Below, in pieces: positions 8,987 to 18,179 of a stretch of DNA of 64,000 nucleotides. The notes under the pieces were generated by a model. The model was not told where the DNA came from. It saw nothing but the letters and a program-made list of their open reading frames with translations, and ran no database searches. Made by a program: the position numbers and the translations under genes. Every line of letters begins with the position of its first letter. Position 1 is the stretch's first letter. This stretch comes from Methanogenium sp. S4BF (GTDB taxonomy: Archaea; Halobacteriota; Methanomicrobia; Methanomicrobiales; Methanomicrobiaceae). The DNA is taken from the NCBI RefSeq assembly GCF_029633965.1, contig NZ_CP091277.1:2291940-2355939 (forward strand), read 5' to 3'.

Positions 8987-10080
8987 ACGGATTTGAGGGC
9001 CTCTCCCCTGAGGATGCGGAGCGTCTGGAACAGTCCGGGATGGTACTTTCCTCGGAGAACAGATGTGGAAGCTTCTTCCAGACGGATCAGGATATCAGGC
9101 ACACATCCTGCACATATGAAGGCATTGAGATGCTTCCGACAGCAGAGGCACTCAAAAAATATGACTGGCTCAGAGATTATTACTGGAATCTTGTCGATAA
9201 GGACAAGGACGAATATACCCGGTATGTAGCGGCTCAGGAGCCACGCGGATATACCATCATCGCAAAGAAGGGCAGCAAAAATATCTTCCCGCTCCAGACC
9301 TGCCTTTTTATGGCAACCGATGATATCCAGACCGTCCACAATATCATCATTGCCGAGGAAGGAGCTGAACTGCACCTGATTACCGGGTGTGTCTCCAGCC
9401 ACTCTGTCGGCCATGGTTCACATTATGGCATCACGGAATTTTATGTGGGGAAAGATGCCCTCATCAGTACGACAATGATCCACACCTGGGGTGAGGATGT
9501 AACCGTTGTCCCCCGAAGTGCAGCCCGACTGGAGGAGAACGGCACATTCCTTTCCAATTACATCAGCATGAAGCCGGTGAAGCGTGTTCAGATGTACCCG
9601 GAAGCCCGGTTGACCGGTGAAAATTCGGTGGCCCGGTTCAGTTCAGTCATCCTCGCGCCGGAGGGTTCTGAGCTTGATCTCGGCCAGCGTGCGATTCTGG
9701 AAGCAAAGGGCACCAGTGCTGAACTCCTGTCCCGCGTGATCACCCGTGGCGGTACGGTTATTGCAAGGTCCCACATCATCGGCGGCGCAGAGGAGACACG
9801 GGGCCATATCGAGTGCAAAGGTCTCATTCTTGAGGACGGTATAATCCACGCAATCCCGGAAATAGAGGGGCGCCTGACCAACACCTCACTGTCCCATGAG
9901 GCGGCGGTGGGAAAGATTGCCCGTGATGAGATTGAATACCTGATGGCGCGTGGTCTGGACGAAGAAGAGGCAACGGCAACCATCATCCGCGGATTTTTGG
10001 ACGTGAAGATACAGGGTCTCCCTGATTCGCTCCAGCGGCAGATTGATGCTGCGATTGACGCCGCTGAAGACGGGTTCTGA
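8971..10080 (+). CDS. sufB: Fe-S scaffold protein SufB
   Basis: This 369-residue SufB/SufD-family protein has the right-handed beta-helix core with the conserved segments SHSVGHGSHYG, THTWGEDV-like (IHTWGEDV), RGGTVIARSHIIGG and the C-terminal SHEAAVGKI followed by the YLMARGLDEEEA helix. These C-terminal motifs are the hallmark of SufB/D. With SufC it forms the Fe-S scaffold. The archaeal single copy is expected to act as homodimer SufB2C2. The start overlaps sufC by 16 nt; the next gene follows after 5 nt, suggesting a longer operon. Confidence 0.92.
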   Translation: MRKDIDGFEGLSPEDAERLEQSGMVLSSENRCGSFFQTDQDIRHTSCTYEGIEMLPTAEALKKYDWLRDYYWNLVDKDKDEYTRYVAAQEPRGYTIIAKKGSKNIFPLQTCLFMATDDIQTVHNIIIAEEGAELHLITGCVSSHSVGHGSHYGITEFYVGKDALISTTMIHTWGEDVTVVPRSAARLEENGTFLSNYISMKPVKRVQMYPEARLTGENSVARFSSVILAPEGSELDLGQRAILEAKGTSAELLSRVITRGGTVIARSHIIGGAEETRGHIECKGLILEDGIIHAIPEIEGRLTNTSLSHEAAVGKIARDEIEYLMARGLDEEEATATIIRGFLDVKIQGLPDSLQRQIDAAIDAAEDGF

Positions 10081-10085
10081 AGGGT

Positions 10086-10691
10086 ATGCCCTTTATTGAC
10101 CTCACCCGCTCTTTTCCTGAACCTGCCTGTACATATACAGGCGACTGTGTGCCGGAATGCCGCCGTTCTCAGAGGGATGGGTATCGGGTCTCAGTGCTGG
10201 TTGCAAGCAGCCACAGCGGGACTCACATTGACCCGCCTGCTCATTATATCGAAGACGGGCTGACCATAGACCGAATCCCGCCTGAGACCTTTATCGGCCC
10301 GGTGACCATCATTGATCTGGGGTGCAGGAGCTCTGTTATCCGCCCGGAGGATATCCGTCCCTGGATGGATGCAGAACGCCTCATCCTCAAAACCGGGTAT
10401 TCTGAAAAGACGTCCTTTGACCCGGAATATGCCTCTCTCAATGATGATGCAGCAGATCTTGTGGCCGCATCCGGTATCCGGGTCATTGGGATAGATACCC
10501 CCTCCATTGAGGCATATGGAGGGACGGGTGATGTGCACCGCAGGATTCTGGGGGCAGGCATTCCGGTTATTGAGTATCTTGACCTCAGTGCGGTCGATGC
10601 GGGAGACTATTATATGATTGCACTGCCACTGAAGATCACCGATGGTGACGGGGCGCCTGCCCGTGTCATCGTGCGAAAGGAGGAGATATGA
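10086..10691 (+). CDS. cyclase-family metal-dependent hydrolase (kynurenine formamidase-like)
   Basis: The 201-residue protein contains the family-defining metal motif HSGTHIDPPAH (about residues 42-52), plus GIDTPSIE and a final LPLKI strand. These mark the 'cyclase' family (PF04199), Zn- or Mn-dependent amidohydrolases that include kynurenine formamidase. The actual substrate cannot be told from sequence; tryptophan breakdown is not indicated by neighbours. It sits 5 nt after sufB and overlaps the next gene by 4 nt (ATGA), so it is probably co-transcribed with suf. Confidence 0.82.
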   Translation: MPFIDLTRSFPEPACTYTGDCVPECRRSQRDGYRVSVLVASSHSGTHIDPPAHYIEDGLTIDRIPPETFIGPVTIIDLGCRSSVIRPEDIRPWMDAERLILKTGYSEKTSFDPEYASLNDDAADLVAASGIRVIGIDTPSIEAYGGTGDVHRRILGAGIPVIEYLDLSAVDAGDYYMIALPLKITDGDGAPARVIVRKEEI

Positions 10692-11293
10692 GTAGTGTCA
10701 CCGATGCCGTAGAGCAGATGGAGAAGGTAACCCGGGGTACCGGGTGCCACGACTGTAATGTGAAGATCGAGCGCCAGCCGGATGCACCGGCGTGCCGGTA
10801 TGAGCGGGGTGTTAACCTGAAGGTCTCATTTGGCGGAGCGGCAGCAGATGTGGTCACGCAGTACCCGATAGAGACAGTCACCCGCATTCCTTTTATGTTC
10901 GGTTCGCCGCTTGAAACCCCGGAGAAGCGGACCGCTGCCTGTGGAATTATGGGTGTGGTGGCGCGTTTCCTCTGTCTCTGCCGGAGGGCACAGGCATGCG
11001 ACCCCACCGACCATGACCAGTGCTTCGAAAATTTTCGCTCGGTCTTTGAGGGTGAGAGAATTTATGTGAATGGGGATCTCCCCGACCTTGTCCGGCTCCT
11101 GGGGAAGAGCGTGGTGTCCTCCCCGGAAGAGGCGGATGTCATTGTCGTGGGAGGCGACGGCCTCTTCGCGGCTGACTCTCTTGCAGTAGCCGACCAGTAC
11201 AGGGGCAAAAAGAAGATGGTCTTTATCGGCCCTTCCACTGCAGGGGTTGCTACCTTCCTGGATGAAGAGCACTGGTGCCCCTTTGCCCGGTGA
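10688..11293 (+). CDS. conserved hypothetical Cys-rich protein
   Basis: I do not recognise this 201-residue protein with certainty. The N-terminal half is rich in cysteines (GCHDC, ACGIMG, FLCLCRRAQAC). The C-terminal half looks like a Rossmann-type alpha/beta unit (EEADVIVVGGDGLF; MVFIGPSTAGVA), reminiscent of the small methanogen DUF2124-like proteins, but the match is only by style. It begins in an ATGA overlap with the cyclase-family gene and ends 49 nt before glmM, bridging the suf and amino-sugar blocks. A metal- or Fe-S-binding role would fit its cysteines, as inference. Confidence 0.6.
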   Translation: MSSVTDAVEQMEKVTRGTGCHDCNVKIERQPDAPACRYERGVNLKVSFGGAAADVVTQYPIETVTRIPFMFGSPLETPEKRTAACGIMGVVARFLCLCRRAQACDPTDHDQCFENFRSVFEGERIYVNGDLPDLVRLLGKSVVSSPEEADVIVVGGDGLFAADSLAVADQYRGKKKMVFIGPSTAGVATFLDEEHWCPFAR

Positions 11294-11342
11294 CCGGCAG
11301 CAAACAGATAGATTGAATACTCCTCTTTTTCATGGTACCTGT

Positions 11343-12596
11343 ATGCTCTTTGGTTCTTCAGGAATACGCCGTCCGTTCGGCCCTGAACTGATAAAAACAG
11401 CGCTGGAAGTGGGTGGATGTGTCGGCGCCTCCTGTTCGTCCATCATTACCGCTCGTGACGCACGCACGACAGGTCCCCTGCTGGAAGCAGCGTTTACTGC
11501 CGGTGCCGCTGCAGCCGGATGCCGGGTGGTATCCGGTGGTGTGGCACCCACACCCACCGTGGCATATGCCGCACGGCATCATGATGCCGGCTGTATGGTA
11601 ACTGCGTCCCATAACCCGGAGGAATACAACGGCCTGAAACTGATGAATCCTGACGGGTCTGCCTTCTCTCTGGCACGCCAGCAGGAGATCGAAGATACCT
11701 ATATTCTGCCGCATACTACCGGCTGGAACCAGCAGGGTGAGACAGATCACGCAGATATCATCGGTCCGTACCTGGATGCGATACTGGACGCCGTTTCTCT
11801 CCCGGAGGGACTTCATGTCGTGCTTGACTGCGGCAACGGGGCGGCATCACGGGTAACTCCTGTTCTTCTTCGTCGCGGGGGAATACGGTACACCGGCATT
11901 AACTGTACGGTGCAGGGCTTCTTCGCACGCCCGTCTGAACCCCTCAGGGAAAATCTTCCTTATATTCCTGCCATGGTGAAGCAGGCAGGTGCCGCGGGGG
12001 CGCTGATTCATGACGGCGATGCGGACCGGTTCATGGCATTTGACAATAAAGGGAACTACATCAGCGGGGATCATCTCCTTATGCTCTTCGCAGAATGGAC
12101 CGGTGCCACGACTGTGGTCACAACCGTGGATGCATCAATGGGTATTGAAGAGGTGGCGACAGTCAGGAGGACACCGGTGGGTGATTCATTTGTATCTGAA
12201 GCTCTGGTATCCGGCGGGGACTTCGGCGGTGAACCCTCCGGAAGCTGGATCTTCCCTGCGCATTCCCTCTGCCCGGACGGCCCCTACGCAGCAGCCCTCT
12301 TCTGTGCGATGGCGGCAGAATGGGATGTCGCAGAGAAGGTGGCTTCATACCCCCATTATCCCATCATCCGCCGTTCTTTCCGCCGCGAAGACGGGCGTGG
12401 CCTTCTTCTGGCGCTGGGTGCAGAGAATCCGACAGACGGCATCCGCATCGAAGAGGAGGATGGCTGGTGCCTTATTCGGGCAAGCGGCACGGAACCAAAG
12501 GTCCGTATCACTGCAGAAGGGCGTGACGCAGAGACCGCAGAAAAAATGGCACAGAAAGGGGAAGATCTCCTTCGTTCAGGGGAACCTATACATTAA
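11343..12596 (+). CDS. glmM: phosphoglucosamine mutase / phosphomannomutase family (GlmM-like)
   Basis: From the ATG at 11343 the 417-residue product begins MLFGSSGIRRPFG, the normal N-terminus of alpha-D-phosphohexomutases; the earlier frame start at 11247 overlaps the previous gene and is rejected. The phosphoserine loop TASHNPEEYNG (Ser89), metal loop DGDADR, sugar loop GGEPSG and phosphate loop RASGTEPKVRI are all present. Placement immediately before two GlmU-like enzymes and GlmS argues for glucosamine-6-P to glucosamine-1-P conversion in UDP-GlcNAc synthesis rather than mannose metabolism. Confidence 0.88.
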   Translation: MLFGSSGIRRPFGPELIKTALEVGGCVGASCSSIITARDARTTGPLLEAAFTAGAAAAGCRVVSGGVAPTPTVAYAARHHDAGCMVTASHNPEEYNGLKLMNPDGSAFSLARQQEIEDTYILPHTTGWNQQGETDHADIIGPYLDAILDAVSLPEGLHVVLDCGNGAASRVTPVLLRRGGIRYTGINCTVQGFFARPSEPLRENLPYIPAMVKQAGAAGALIHDGDADRFMAFDNKGNYISGDHLLMLFAEWTGATTVVTTVDASMGIEEVATVRRTPVGDSFVSEALVSGGDFGGEPSGSWIFPAHSLCPDGPYAAALFCAMAAEWDVAEKVASYPHYPIIRRSFRREDGRGLLLALGAENPTDGIRIEEEDGWCLIRASGTEPKVRITAEGRDAETAEKMAQKGEDLLRSGEPIH

Positions 12597-12623
12597 TACA
12601 GGGCAAATATCATCTGATTGACT

Positions 12624-13829
12624 ATGCTCTGTGTCCTGCTTGCAGCGGGTGAGGGGAAACGGATGGCCCCTCTCACCGCAACCCGCCCGAAAGTAATGCT
12701 TCCTGTCGCAAATCGTCCGATGATAGAACACCTGATCTGTGCGGTGCGTGATGCAGGAATAGATTCATTTATTCTCGTAGTCGGATACCGCGAGAAAGAA
12801 ATCCGGGACTATTTCGGGAATGGTGAGAAGTGGGGCGTCTCGATACGCTATACTGTCCAGAGATCCCAGACCGGCACCGGTGATGCGCTCCGTGCGGCAA
12901 AGGGGCTGGTGAAGGGACGGTTCCTGCTCATGAACGGAGACATGATCGTAACGACCGGTGATATCCGTCGCATATGCGCCTCTCCTGCACCGGCAGTCGG
13001 TGTGGTTGAGAGTGGGAATCCGGAACAGTACGGTGTGATCACAGAGACCGGGGGGATTGTCACCGGTATTTATGAAAAATCCACAAATCCGCCCGGAAAT
13101 CTGATAAATGCGGGAATGTACCTCTTTGATGATGATATCTTTAATGAGACAGATCGTCTCGTTCCTTCTCCCCGCGGAGAATATGAACTGACCGATGCAC
13201 TCATACCTGCCATATCCCGCAGTGAACTCCATGCGGTACCGCTGGAATCCTGGTGTGATATCGGCGCCCCGTGGAATCTTCTGGAAGCGAATGAGGATGC
13301 ACTTTCTGGTATCGCCACTGATATTCGGGGGGATGTGGAGGATGGCGTGACCCTGAAAGGCGCTGTGGTGCTTGCAGAGGGGAGTGTGATCCGGTCCGGG
13401 ACCTATATCGAAGGGCCCTGTATGATCGGGAGTGGGTGCACCATTGGCCCGCATGTCTACATCAGGGGTCATACGGTTATCGGAGACGACTGCCATATCG
13501 GGCATGCCAGTGAACTGAAGAACTCGGTAATCTTTCCACGGACAAAGATTCCGCACTTCACCTATATCGGTGACAGCGTCGTCGGTTCAGGCTGCAATTT
13601 CGGCGCCGGGACAAAGGTGGCAAACCTCCGCCATGACAAGGAGCCGGTGAAAATCGGAGGGGTTTCCACCGGCCGGAAGAAGTTCGGGGCAGTTATTGGC
13701 GACAATGTCCTCTTTGGGATCAACTGTTCGATTAATGTGGGCGCTTCTGTCGGAAGGGATGTCCGGGTTGGCCCGCACACCGTGGTGAGCGGCACAATTG
13801 CAGATGAATCTGTTCTCGGGAGGAACTGA
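12624..13829 (+). CDS. glmU: bifunctional sugar-1-phosphate nucleotidyltransferase/acetyltransferase (GlmU-like)
   Basis: This 401-residue protein has an N-terminal nucleotidyltransferase (LLAAGEGKRMAPLT, RPKVMLP, then MNGDMI and the product-binding aspartate segment WCDIGAPW) and a C-terminal left-handed beta-helix of hexapeptide repeats ending GAVIGDNVLFGINCSINVGA. The layout matches archaeal bifunctional glucosamine-1-P acetyltransferase/UTP uridylyltransferases. The ATG at 12624 (MLCVLLAAG) is preferred over a TTG two codons earlier. It overlaps nothing and is followed 4 nt later by a paralogue. Confidence 0.88.
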   Translation: MLCVLLAAGEGKRMAPLTATRPKVMLPVANRPMIEHLICAVRDAGIDSFILVVGYREKEIRDYFGNGEKWGVSIRYTVQRSQTGTGDALRAAKGLVKGRFLLMNGDMIVTTGDIRRICASPAPAVGVVESGNPEQYGVITETGGIVTGIYEKSTNPPGNLINAGMYLFDDDIFNETDRLVPSPRGEYELTDALIPAISRSELHAVPLESWCDIGAPWNLLEANEDALSGIATDIRGDVEDGVTLKGAVVLAEGSVIRSGTYIEGPCMIGSGCTIGPHVYIRGHTVIGDDCHIGHASELKNSVIFPRTKIPHFTYIGDSVVGSGCNFGAGTKVANLRHDKEPVKIGGVSTGRKKFGAVIGDNVLFGINCSINVGASVGRDVRVGPHTVVSGTIADESVLGRN

Positions 13830-13833
13830 TACC

Positions 13834-14994
13834 ATGCAGGCAGTTGTTCTGGCAGGTGGGGAAGGGTCCAGGCTGCGCCCGCTGACCCGCAACCGCCCGA
13901 AGGCACTGATTCCGGTGGCAAACCGGCCCATCATCGAGTACGTGATTGAAGCACTGACAGAGGCAGGGGTGCGAGACATTACCGTTGTCGTTGGATACCG
14001 CAAAGAGCAGGTCATTCACCGCCTCGCCGATCTTCCGGTTTCGGTCAATGTGGCTGTTCAGGAGAAGCAGCTGGGTGTCGCAGACGCCCTCCGGGCGGCA
14101 GAAGAGCATGTCTCCGGCAGGTTCCTGCTTCTTCCCGGTGACAATGTGATCACCGCAGCAGCACTCCGTCCCCTGTGTGACGGCGGGTCAGCGCTTCTCA
14201 CTACTCCTCATTCCCGGCCAACGGATTTCGGGGTGGTGCAGACTCATGAGGGTTTTGTACGGGAAATCACGGAGAAACCGGAAGTGGCTGAATCATTTAC
14301 GGTTTCAACCGGTGTCTTCTCACTGGATCCTTCGGTATTCAGGTATTACGAATCCGGGCTGGAGTTTCCGAATATCATTAACCGGATGATCGCTGATGGG
14401 ACGAAGGTGCGTGCACACCGGATTGCCGGAGGGTGGTCTGATGCGGTCTTTGCATGGGAGCTCCTCGCCCTGAACCGGTCATTACTGAAGAAGACGGCGC
14501 CTCTCTGTGCAGGGACACTCTCGCGGAGCGCGACAGTCAGCGGCCGTGTGTCTGTTGGCCGCGGAACCGAAATTCTTCCGGGGACGGTCATCACCGGCCC
14601 GGCAATCATCGGCGCAAACTGCACCATTGGCCCGAATGCCTGTATCTCTCCAGGGACGGCAATCGGGTCCGGTGTTACCATAGGCCCCTTCTCGCATGTA
14701 TCCCGGAGTATCGTGATGGATGATGTGACCGTCGGGTCGCACTCCAGTGTCCGGGAAAGTGTGATTGGAGAGGGATGCAGACTTGCAGACCATACTGCGG
14801 CCGTATGCGGAGAGTATGCAACACATATCCGGGGGCGGCATGTGTCCGGACTGTTTGGCACGATTATGGGTGACAGGGTTGACACGGCACCCTTTACGGT
14901 TCTGAAGGGTGCTGTCGTCGGCAATAATGTGGCTGTTGAGACGGGTGGCCGGACGATTACCGGAGCCGTTCCGGATCAGACGGTGGTGATGTAG
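13834..14994 (+). CDS. second GlmU-like nucleotidyltransferase
   Basis: The 386-residue paralogue starts MQAVVLAGGEGSRLRPLT, with RPKALIPVANRP and a C-terminal hexapeptide-repeat beta-helix (VGRGTEILPGTVI and following). A strong GGGAGG at 13818-13823 sets the ATG at 13834. Two adjacent such enzymes may divide the labour: one acetylating and uridylylating glucosamine-1-P, the other activating glucose-1-P or another hexose-1-P for the glycosylation genes downstream. Which does which cannot be decided here. Its TAG abuts the GTG start of glmS directly. Confidence 0.85.
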   Translation: MQAVVLAGGEGSRLRPLTRNRPKALIPVANRPIIEYVIEALTEAGVRDITVVVGYRKEQVIHRLADLPVSVNVAVQEKQLGVADALRAAEEHVSGRFLLLPGDNVITAAALRPLCDGGSALLTTPHSRPTDFGVVQTHEGFVREITEKPEVAESFTVSTGVFSLDPSVFRYYESGLEFPNIINRMIADGTKVRAHRIAGGWSDAVFAWELLALNRSLLKKTAPLCAGTLSRSATVSGRVSVGRGTEILPGTVITGPAIIGANCTIGPNACISPGTAIGSGVTIGPFSHVSRSIVMDDVTVGSHSSVRESVIGEGCRLADHTAAVCGEYATHIRGRHVSGLFGTIMGDRVDTAPFTVLKGAVVGNNVAVETGGRTITGAVPDQTVVM

Positions 14995-16737
14995 GTGTGC
15001 GGTATTGTCGGGTATATCGGCTGGCGTGATGCTGCACCGGTGATTGTCGGGGGACTCAAAAACCTTGAATATCGGGGGTATGACTCATTCGGGGTCGCCA
15101 CCGGCACGGACCGCATCATGGTGGCCAAACGGAAGGGGCGCATCTCGGAGCAGACGGAATGCGTGGCAGCCTGCCAAGGCACCCGTGGGATTGGGCACAC
15201 CCGGTGGGCGACGCACGGCCTGCCCGATGACCGCAACGCGCACCCTCACTGTGACTGTACCGGGCAGTTTGCCATCGTCCATAACGGGATTATTGAAAAC
15301 TATGCTGAACTCAGGCGGGGGCTGGAGAGCCGGGGTCATCTGTTTGCCTCTGATACGGACAGTGAAGTGATTGTACATCTCATCGAGGAGGCATGGAAAG
15401 GCGATTTTCCCGCATCAGTCCGGGCAGTCCTCCCGCTTCTGCAAGGGTCATATGCGATTCTTGCACTGTGTGCGGGTTCTGATGAGGTTGTTGCAGCACG
15501 GGAGCGAAGCCCGCTAGTCATCGGCATTGGCGATGACGAATTTTTTGCCTCCTCTGATGCAACACCGATTGTTGCGTATACGAGGGATATTCTGGTCCTT
15601 GAAGACGGGGATATGGCAGTAATGCGACGGGGATCCATTGCGATGGAGAACGGGGGCGAGGCCATCACCCGAAATACGACGTATATTGACTATGATATTG
15701 AAGCGGCCCGCAAAGGTGGCTTTGCGCACTTCATGCTCAAGGAGATCTTCGAGCAGCCGGATGTCTTCCAGCAGTCATTCCGGTTGGCACAAAAACACCC
15801 GGGGATCAGTTCTCTTCTCAGTCATGCCCGTGGTGTGTCGGTGATCGCCTGCGGCACTTCTTATAATGCTGCCCTCCTGTTCCGGTATTTTGCCGAGAAG
15901 GAATGCGGTGTGCCCGTACGTGTGGACCTGGCTTCCGAGTACCGGTATCTCTCCACTCCGGATGATGAAGTTGTGATTGCAGTGTCGCAGTCAGGAGAGA
16001 CTGCAGATACACTCTCTGCCCTGAAAAAAGCGTCTTCCTGCAACTGCCCGACCATTGCAATTACCAATGTGCAGGGGAGCTCCATTACCCGGGCGGCAGA
16101 ACAGACAATTTATACCGGAGCCGGGCCGGAGATGAGCGTGGCTGCCACGAAATCGTACATGGCACAGTTCGCAGCCTTTGCCGGCCTGCTTTCAGAGATG
16201 AACTGCTGTGAGACATCTTCTGTGGAACGTTCCGTTCGGCAGGCCATTGAGGAGTCCCTTCTGACAGATGTAAGTGAGGCAGTCGCCCTCTGTGTCAAAG
16301 CATCCACCCTCTTCTATGTCGGCAGGGGGATCTTTTATCCGGTCGCTCTGGAAGGGGCGCTCAAGATGAAGGAGATCTCCTATATTCATGCTGAGGGGTA
16401 TGCAGCGGGTGAGATAAAGCACGGTCCTTTTGCTCTTCTTTCAGAAGAGACGCCTGCTGTTGCCGTATGCCTGCCGGGAGACGGGTACCAGTCGATGCTG
16501 GGCAACCTCCGGGAGATGAAGGCACGGGGCACTCCGCTCATTGGCATCGGTTACGGGGATGATATTGACCTGCAGGATGTAACCGATGTCTGCATTCCGG
16601 TTCCCAAAGGGGATGCATATGCACAGGTGGCTGCGGTAACCGTCATACTGCAGCGGATTGCGTATTATACGGCGCTCACCCTTGGGCGGGATATTGACAA
16701 ACCCCGAAATCTTGCGAAGAGTGTGACGGTTGAATGA
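14995..16737 (+). CDS. glmS: glutamine--fructose-6-phosphate aminotransferase (isomerizing)
   Basis: The 580-residue enzyme begins with GTG and CGIVGYIG, so the N-terminal Cys nucleophile of the glutaminase domain is exposed after Met removal. HTRWATHG and the NGIIENY segment complete that domain. Two SIS domains follow (CGTSYNA; SQSGETADT; the isomerase loop near EGYAAGEIKHGPFAL) and the canonical C-terminal DKPRNLAKSVTVE. It makes glucosamine-6-P from fructose-6-P and glutamine, the first step of the pathway whose next steps are encoded just upstream. The start abuts the preceding stop. Confidence 0.96.
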   Translation: MCGIVGYIGWRDAAPVIVGGLKNLEYRGYDSFGVATGTDRIMVAKRKGRISEQTECVAACQGTRGIGHTRWATHGLPDDRNAHPHCDCTGQFAIVHNGIIENYAELRRGLESRGHLFASDTDSEVIVHLIEEAWKGDFPASVRAVLPLLQGSYAILALCAGSDEVVAARERSPLVIGIGDDEFFASSDATPIVAYTRDILVLEDGDMAVMRRGSIAMENGGEAITRNTTYIDYDIEAARKGGFAHFMLKEIFEQPDVFQQSFRLAQKHPGISSLLSHARGVSVIACGTSYNAALLFRYFAEKECGVPVRVDLASEYRYLSTPDDEVVIAVSQSGETADTLSALKKASSCNCPTIAITNVQGSSITRAAEQTIYTGAGPEMSVAATKSYMAQFAAFAGLLSEMNCCETSSVERSVRQAIEESLLTDVSEAVALCVKASTLFYVGRGIFYPVALEGALKMKEISYIHAEGYAAGEIKHGPFALLSEETPAVAVCLPGDGYQSMLGNLREMKARGTPLIGIGYGDDIDLQDVTDVCIPVPKGDAYAQVAAVTVILQRIAYYTALTLGRDIDKPRNLAKSVTVE

Positions 16738-16767
16738 ATGGAAAAATATTTTTTAATATTGTGCTTT

Positions 16768-18114
16768 TTATCTAGGACTGTGAGGTTTACCGATTCCCAG
16801 ATACACTTTGCCAATTGGTGTTTGGGGAAATATGTTTCGACAGTCTATAATTACCTGAACTGATGAGGATTCTATCTCTTTGAAGATCTCAGGTGTTTTG
16901 AACTGGTCATGATCCGTTAGAAAAACGACACATTCTGAGCTGTTAAACGTAGTGGTGATATCTGTCTCAGAATTGATTTTTTTTCCATCAACAGAGATTG
17001 TCGGTACATATGGATCATAGATTTTTAGTGTAGTTCCTCTACGAAGGAGCTCTTCAATTATTGGAATTGCAGGAGATTCGCGTGTATCATCAATGTTTTT
17101 TTTGTATGCAAGGCCAAATACACAAATACGGGCATCACTCATTGTAATTCCTGCGCTTTTCAGTCCTTCATCAATGAGGTTAACAACATGCATCTGCATG
17201 AATGTGTTAATTTCTCCTGATGTTTCGATGAAACGTGGAATAAATCCATGTCTCTTTGCCTGGTATGACATATAATATGGGTCAAGAGGTATGCAATGCC
17301 CTCCAATTCCCGGTCCGGGGTAAAATGGCATGAATCCATAAGGTTTGGTCGCTGCAGCATCGATTGCCTGCCATGCATCAACTCCCATACGTTCAAATAT
17401 CAGGGCAAGTTCATTTGCAAGAGCAATATTAACATTCCTGAAGATATTTTCGATCATTTTTACTGCCTCAGCGGTACGCGTATCAGTAACCGAAATTATA
17501 TCTTCGATAATCGTATTGTACAACGAAATTGCAACCTCCGTACATTCTGGTGTAATACCTCCAATAACTTTTGGAATTTCTGAAACTCTGTATAGTTTAT
17601 TTCCGGGGTCTATTCGTTCCGGTGAATAGGCGACCCCAAAATCAACACCTGCAATTAACCCGGATTTTTCAAGAATCGGGACGACAATTTCTTCGGTTGT
17701 ACCTGGATATGTAGTACTTTCAAGTATTACCAATTGACCCTTTTTTAGGTTTGAACAGACATTCATGCAGGAATCCTTTACATATGAAAGGTCTGGTATT
17801 TTATTTGCTGTAAGGGGGGTGGGAACACAGATGATAATTACGTCACAGCTTCCTAGATTTTGTGATTCACTGGTAACTGAGAGCATTTCTGTTGAGATTC
17901 GTGCCTGAATCTCTACGTCAGGGACATCAAGGATATGTGAATGGCCTGAGTTCAGAGTAAGAATGGTGTCATCATTTGTGTCAAAACCAATTACTTTCAG
18001 TTTGCTGGCAAAGGCAACTGCAAGAGGGAGACCCACATACCCCAGCCCGATAATTCCGATCATTGCATTTCCTGAGCGGATCTTTTGGAGAAGTTCTGTT
18101 GTTTTTTCTTTCAT
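16768..18114 (-). CDS. wecC: UDP-N-acetyl-D-mannosamine / nucleotide-sugar dehydrogenase
   Basis: The 448-residue protein shows an N-terminal Rossmann motif (GIIGLGYVGLPLA), the central STTYPGTTEEIV segment, the catalytic-Cys region GIGGHCIPLDPYY, and a C-terminal UDP-binding domain (FGLAYKKNIDDTRESPA). This is the UDP-glucose/GDP-mannose dehydrogenase family, WecC/UDP-ManNAc type, giving a uronic acid for surface glycans. It is on the opposite strand to its neighbours, and its codon use is visibly more AT-rich than glmS or aglB, suggesting acquisition with the divergent glycosyltransferase. Confidence 0.88.
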   Translation of the reverse strand: MKEKTTELLQKIRSGNAMIGIIGLGYVGLPLAVAFASKLKVIGFDTNDDTILTLNSGHSHILDVPDVEIQARISTEMLSVTSESQNLGSCDVIIICVPTPLTANKIPDLSYVKDSCMNVCSNLKKGQLVILESTTYPGTTEEIVVPILEKSGLIAGVDFGVAYSPERIDPGNKLYRVSEIPKVIGGITPECTEVAISLYNTIIEDIISVTDTRTAEAVKMIENIFRNVNIALANELALIFERMGVDAWQAIDAAATKPYGFMPFYPGPGIGGHCIPLDPYYMSYQAKRHGFIPRFIETSGEINTFMQMHVVNLIDEGLKSAGITMSDARICVFGLAYKKNIDDTRESPAIPIIEELLRRGTTLKIYDPYVPTISVDGKKINSETDITTTFNSSECVVFLTDHDQFKTPEIFKEIESSSVQVIIDCRNIFPQTPIGKVYLGIGKPHSPR

Positions 18115-18179
18115 GTCTGTTTAGAGGTATTATTTCAGGAAAGTCCAAATTCTTTTCTAATGTGATTCATTGATTCTTC

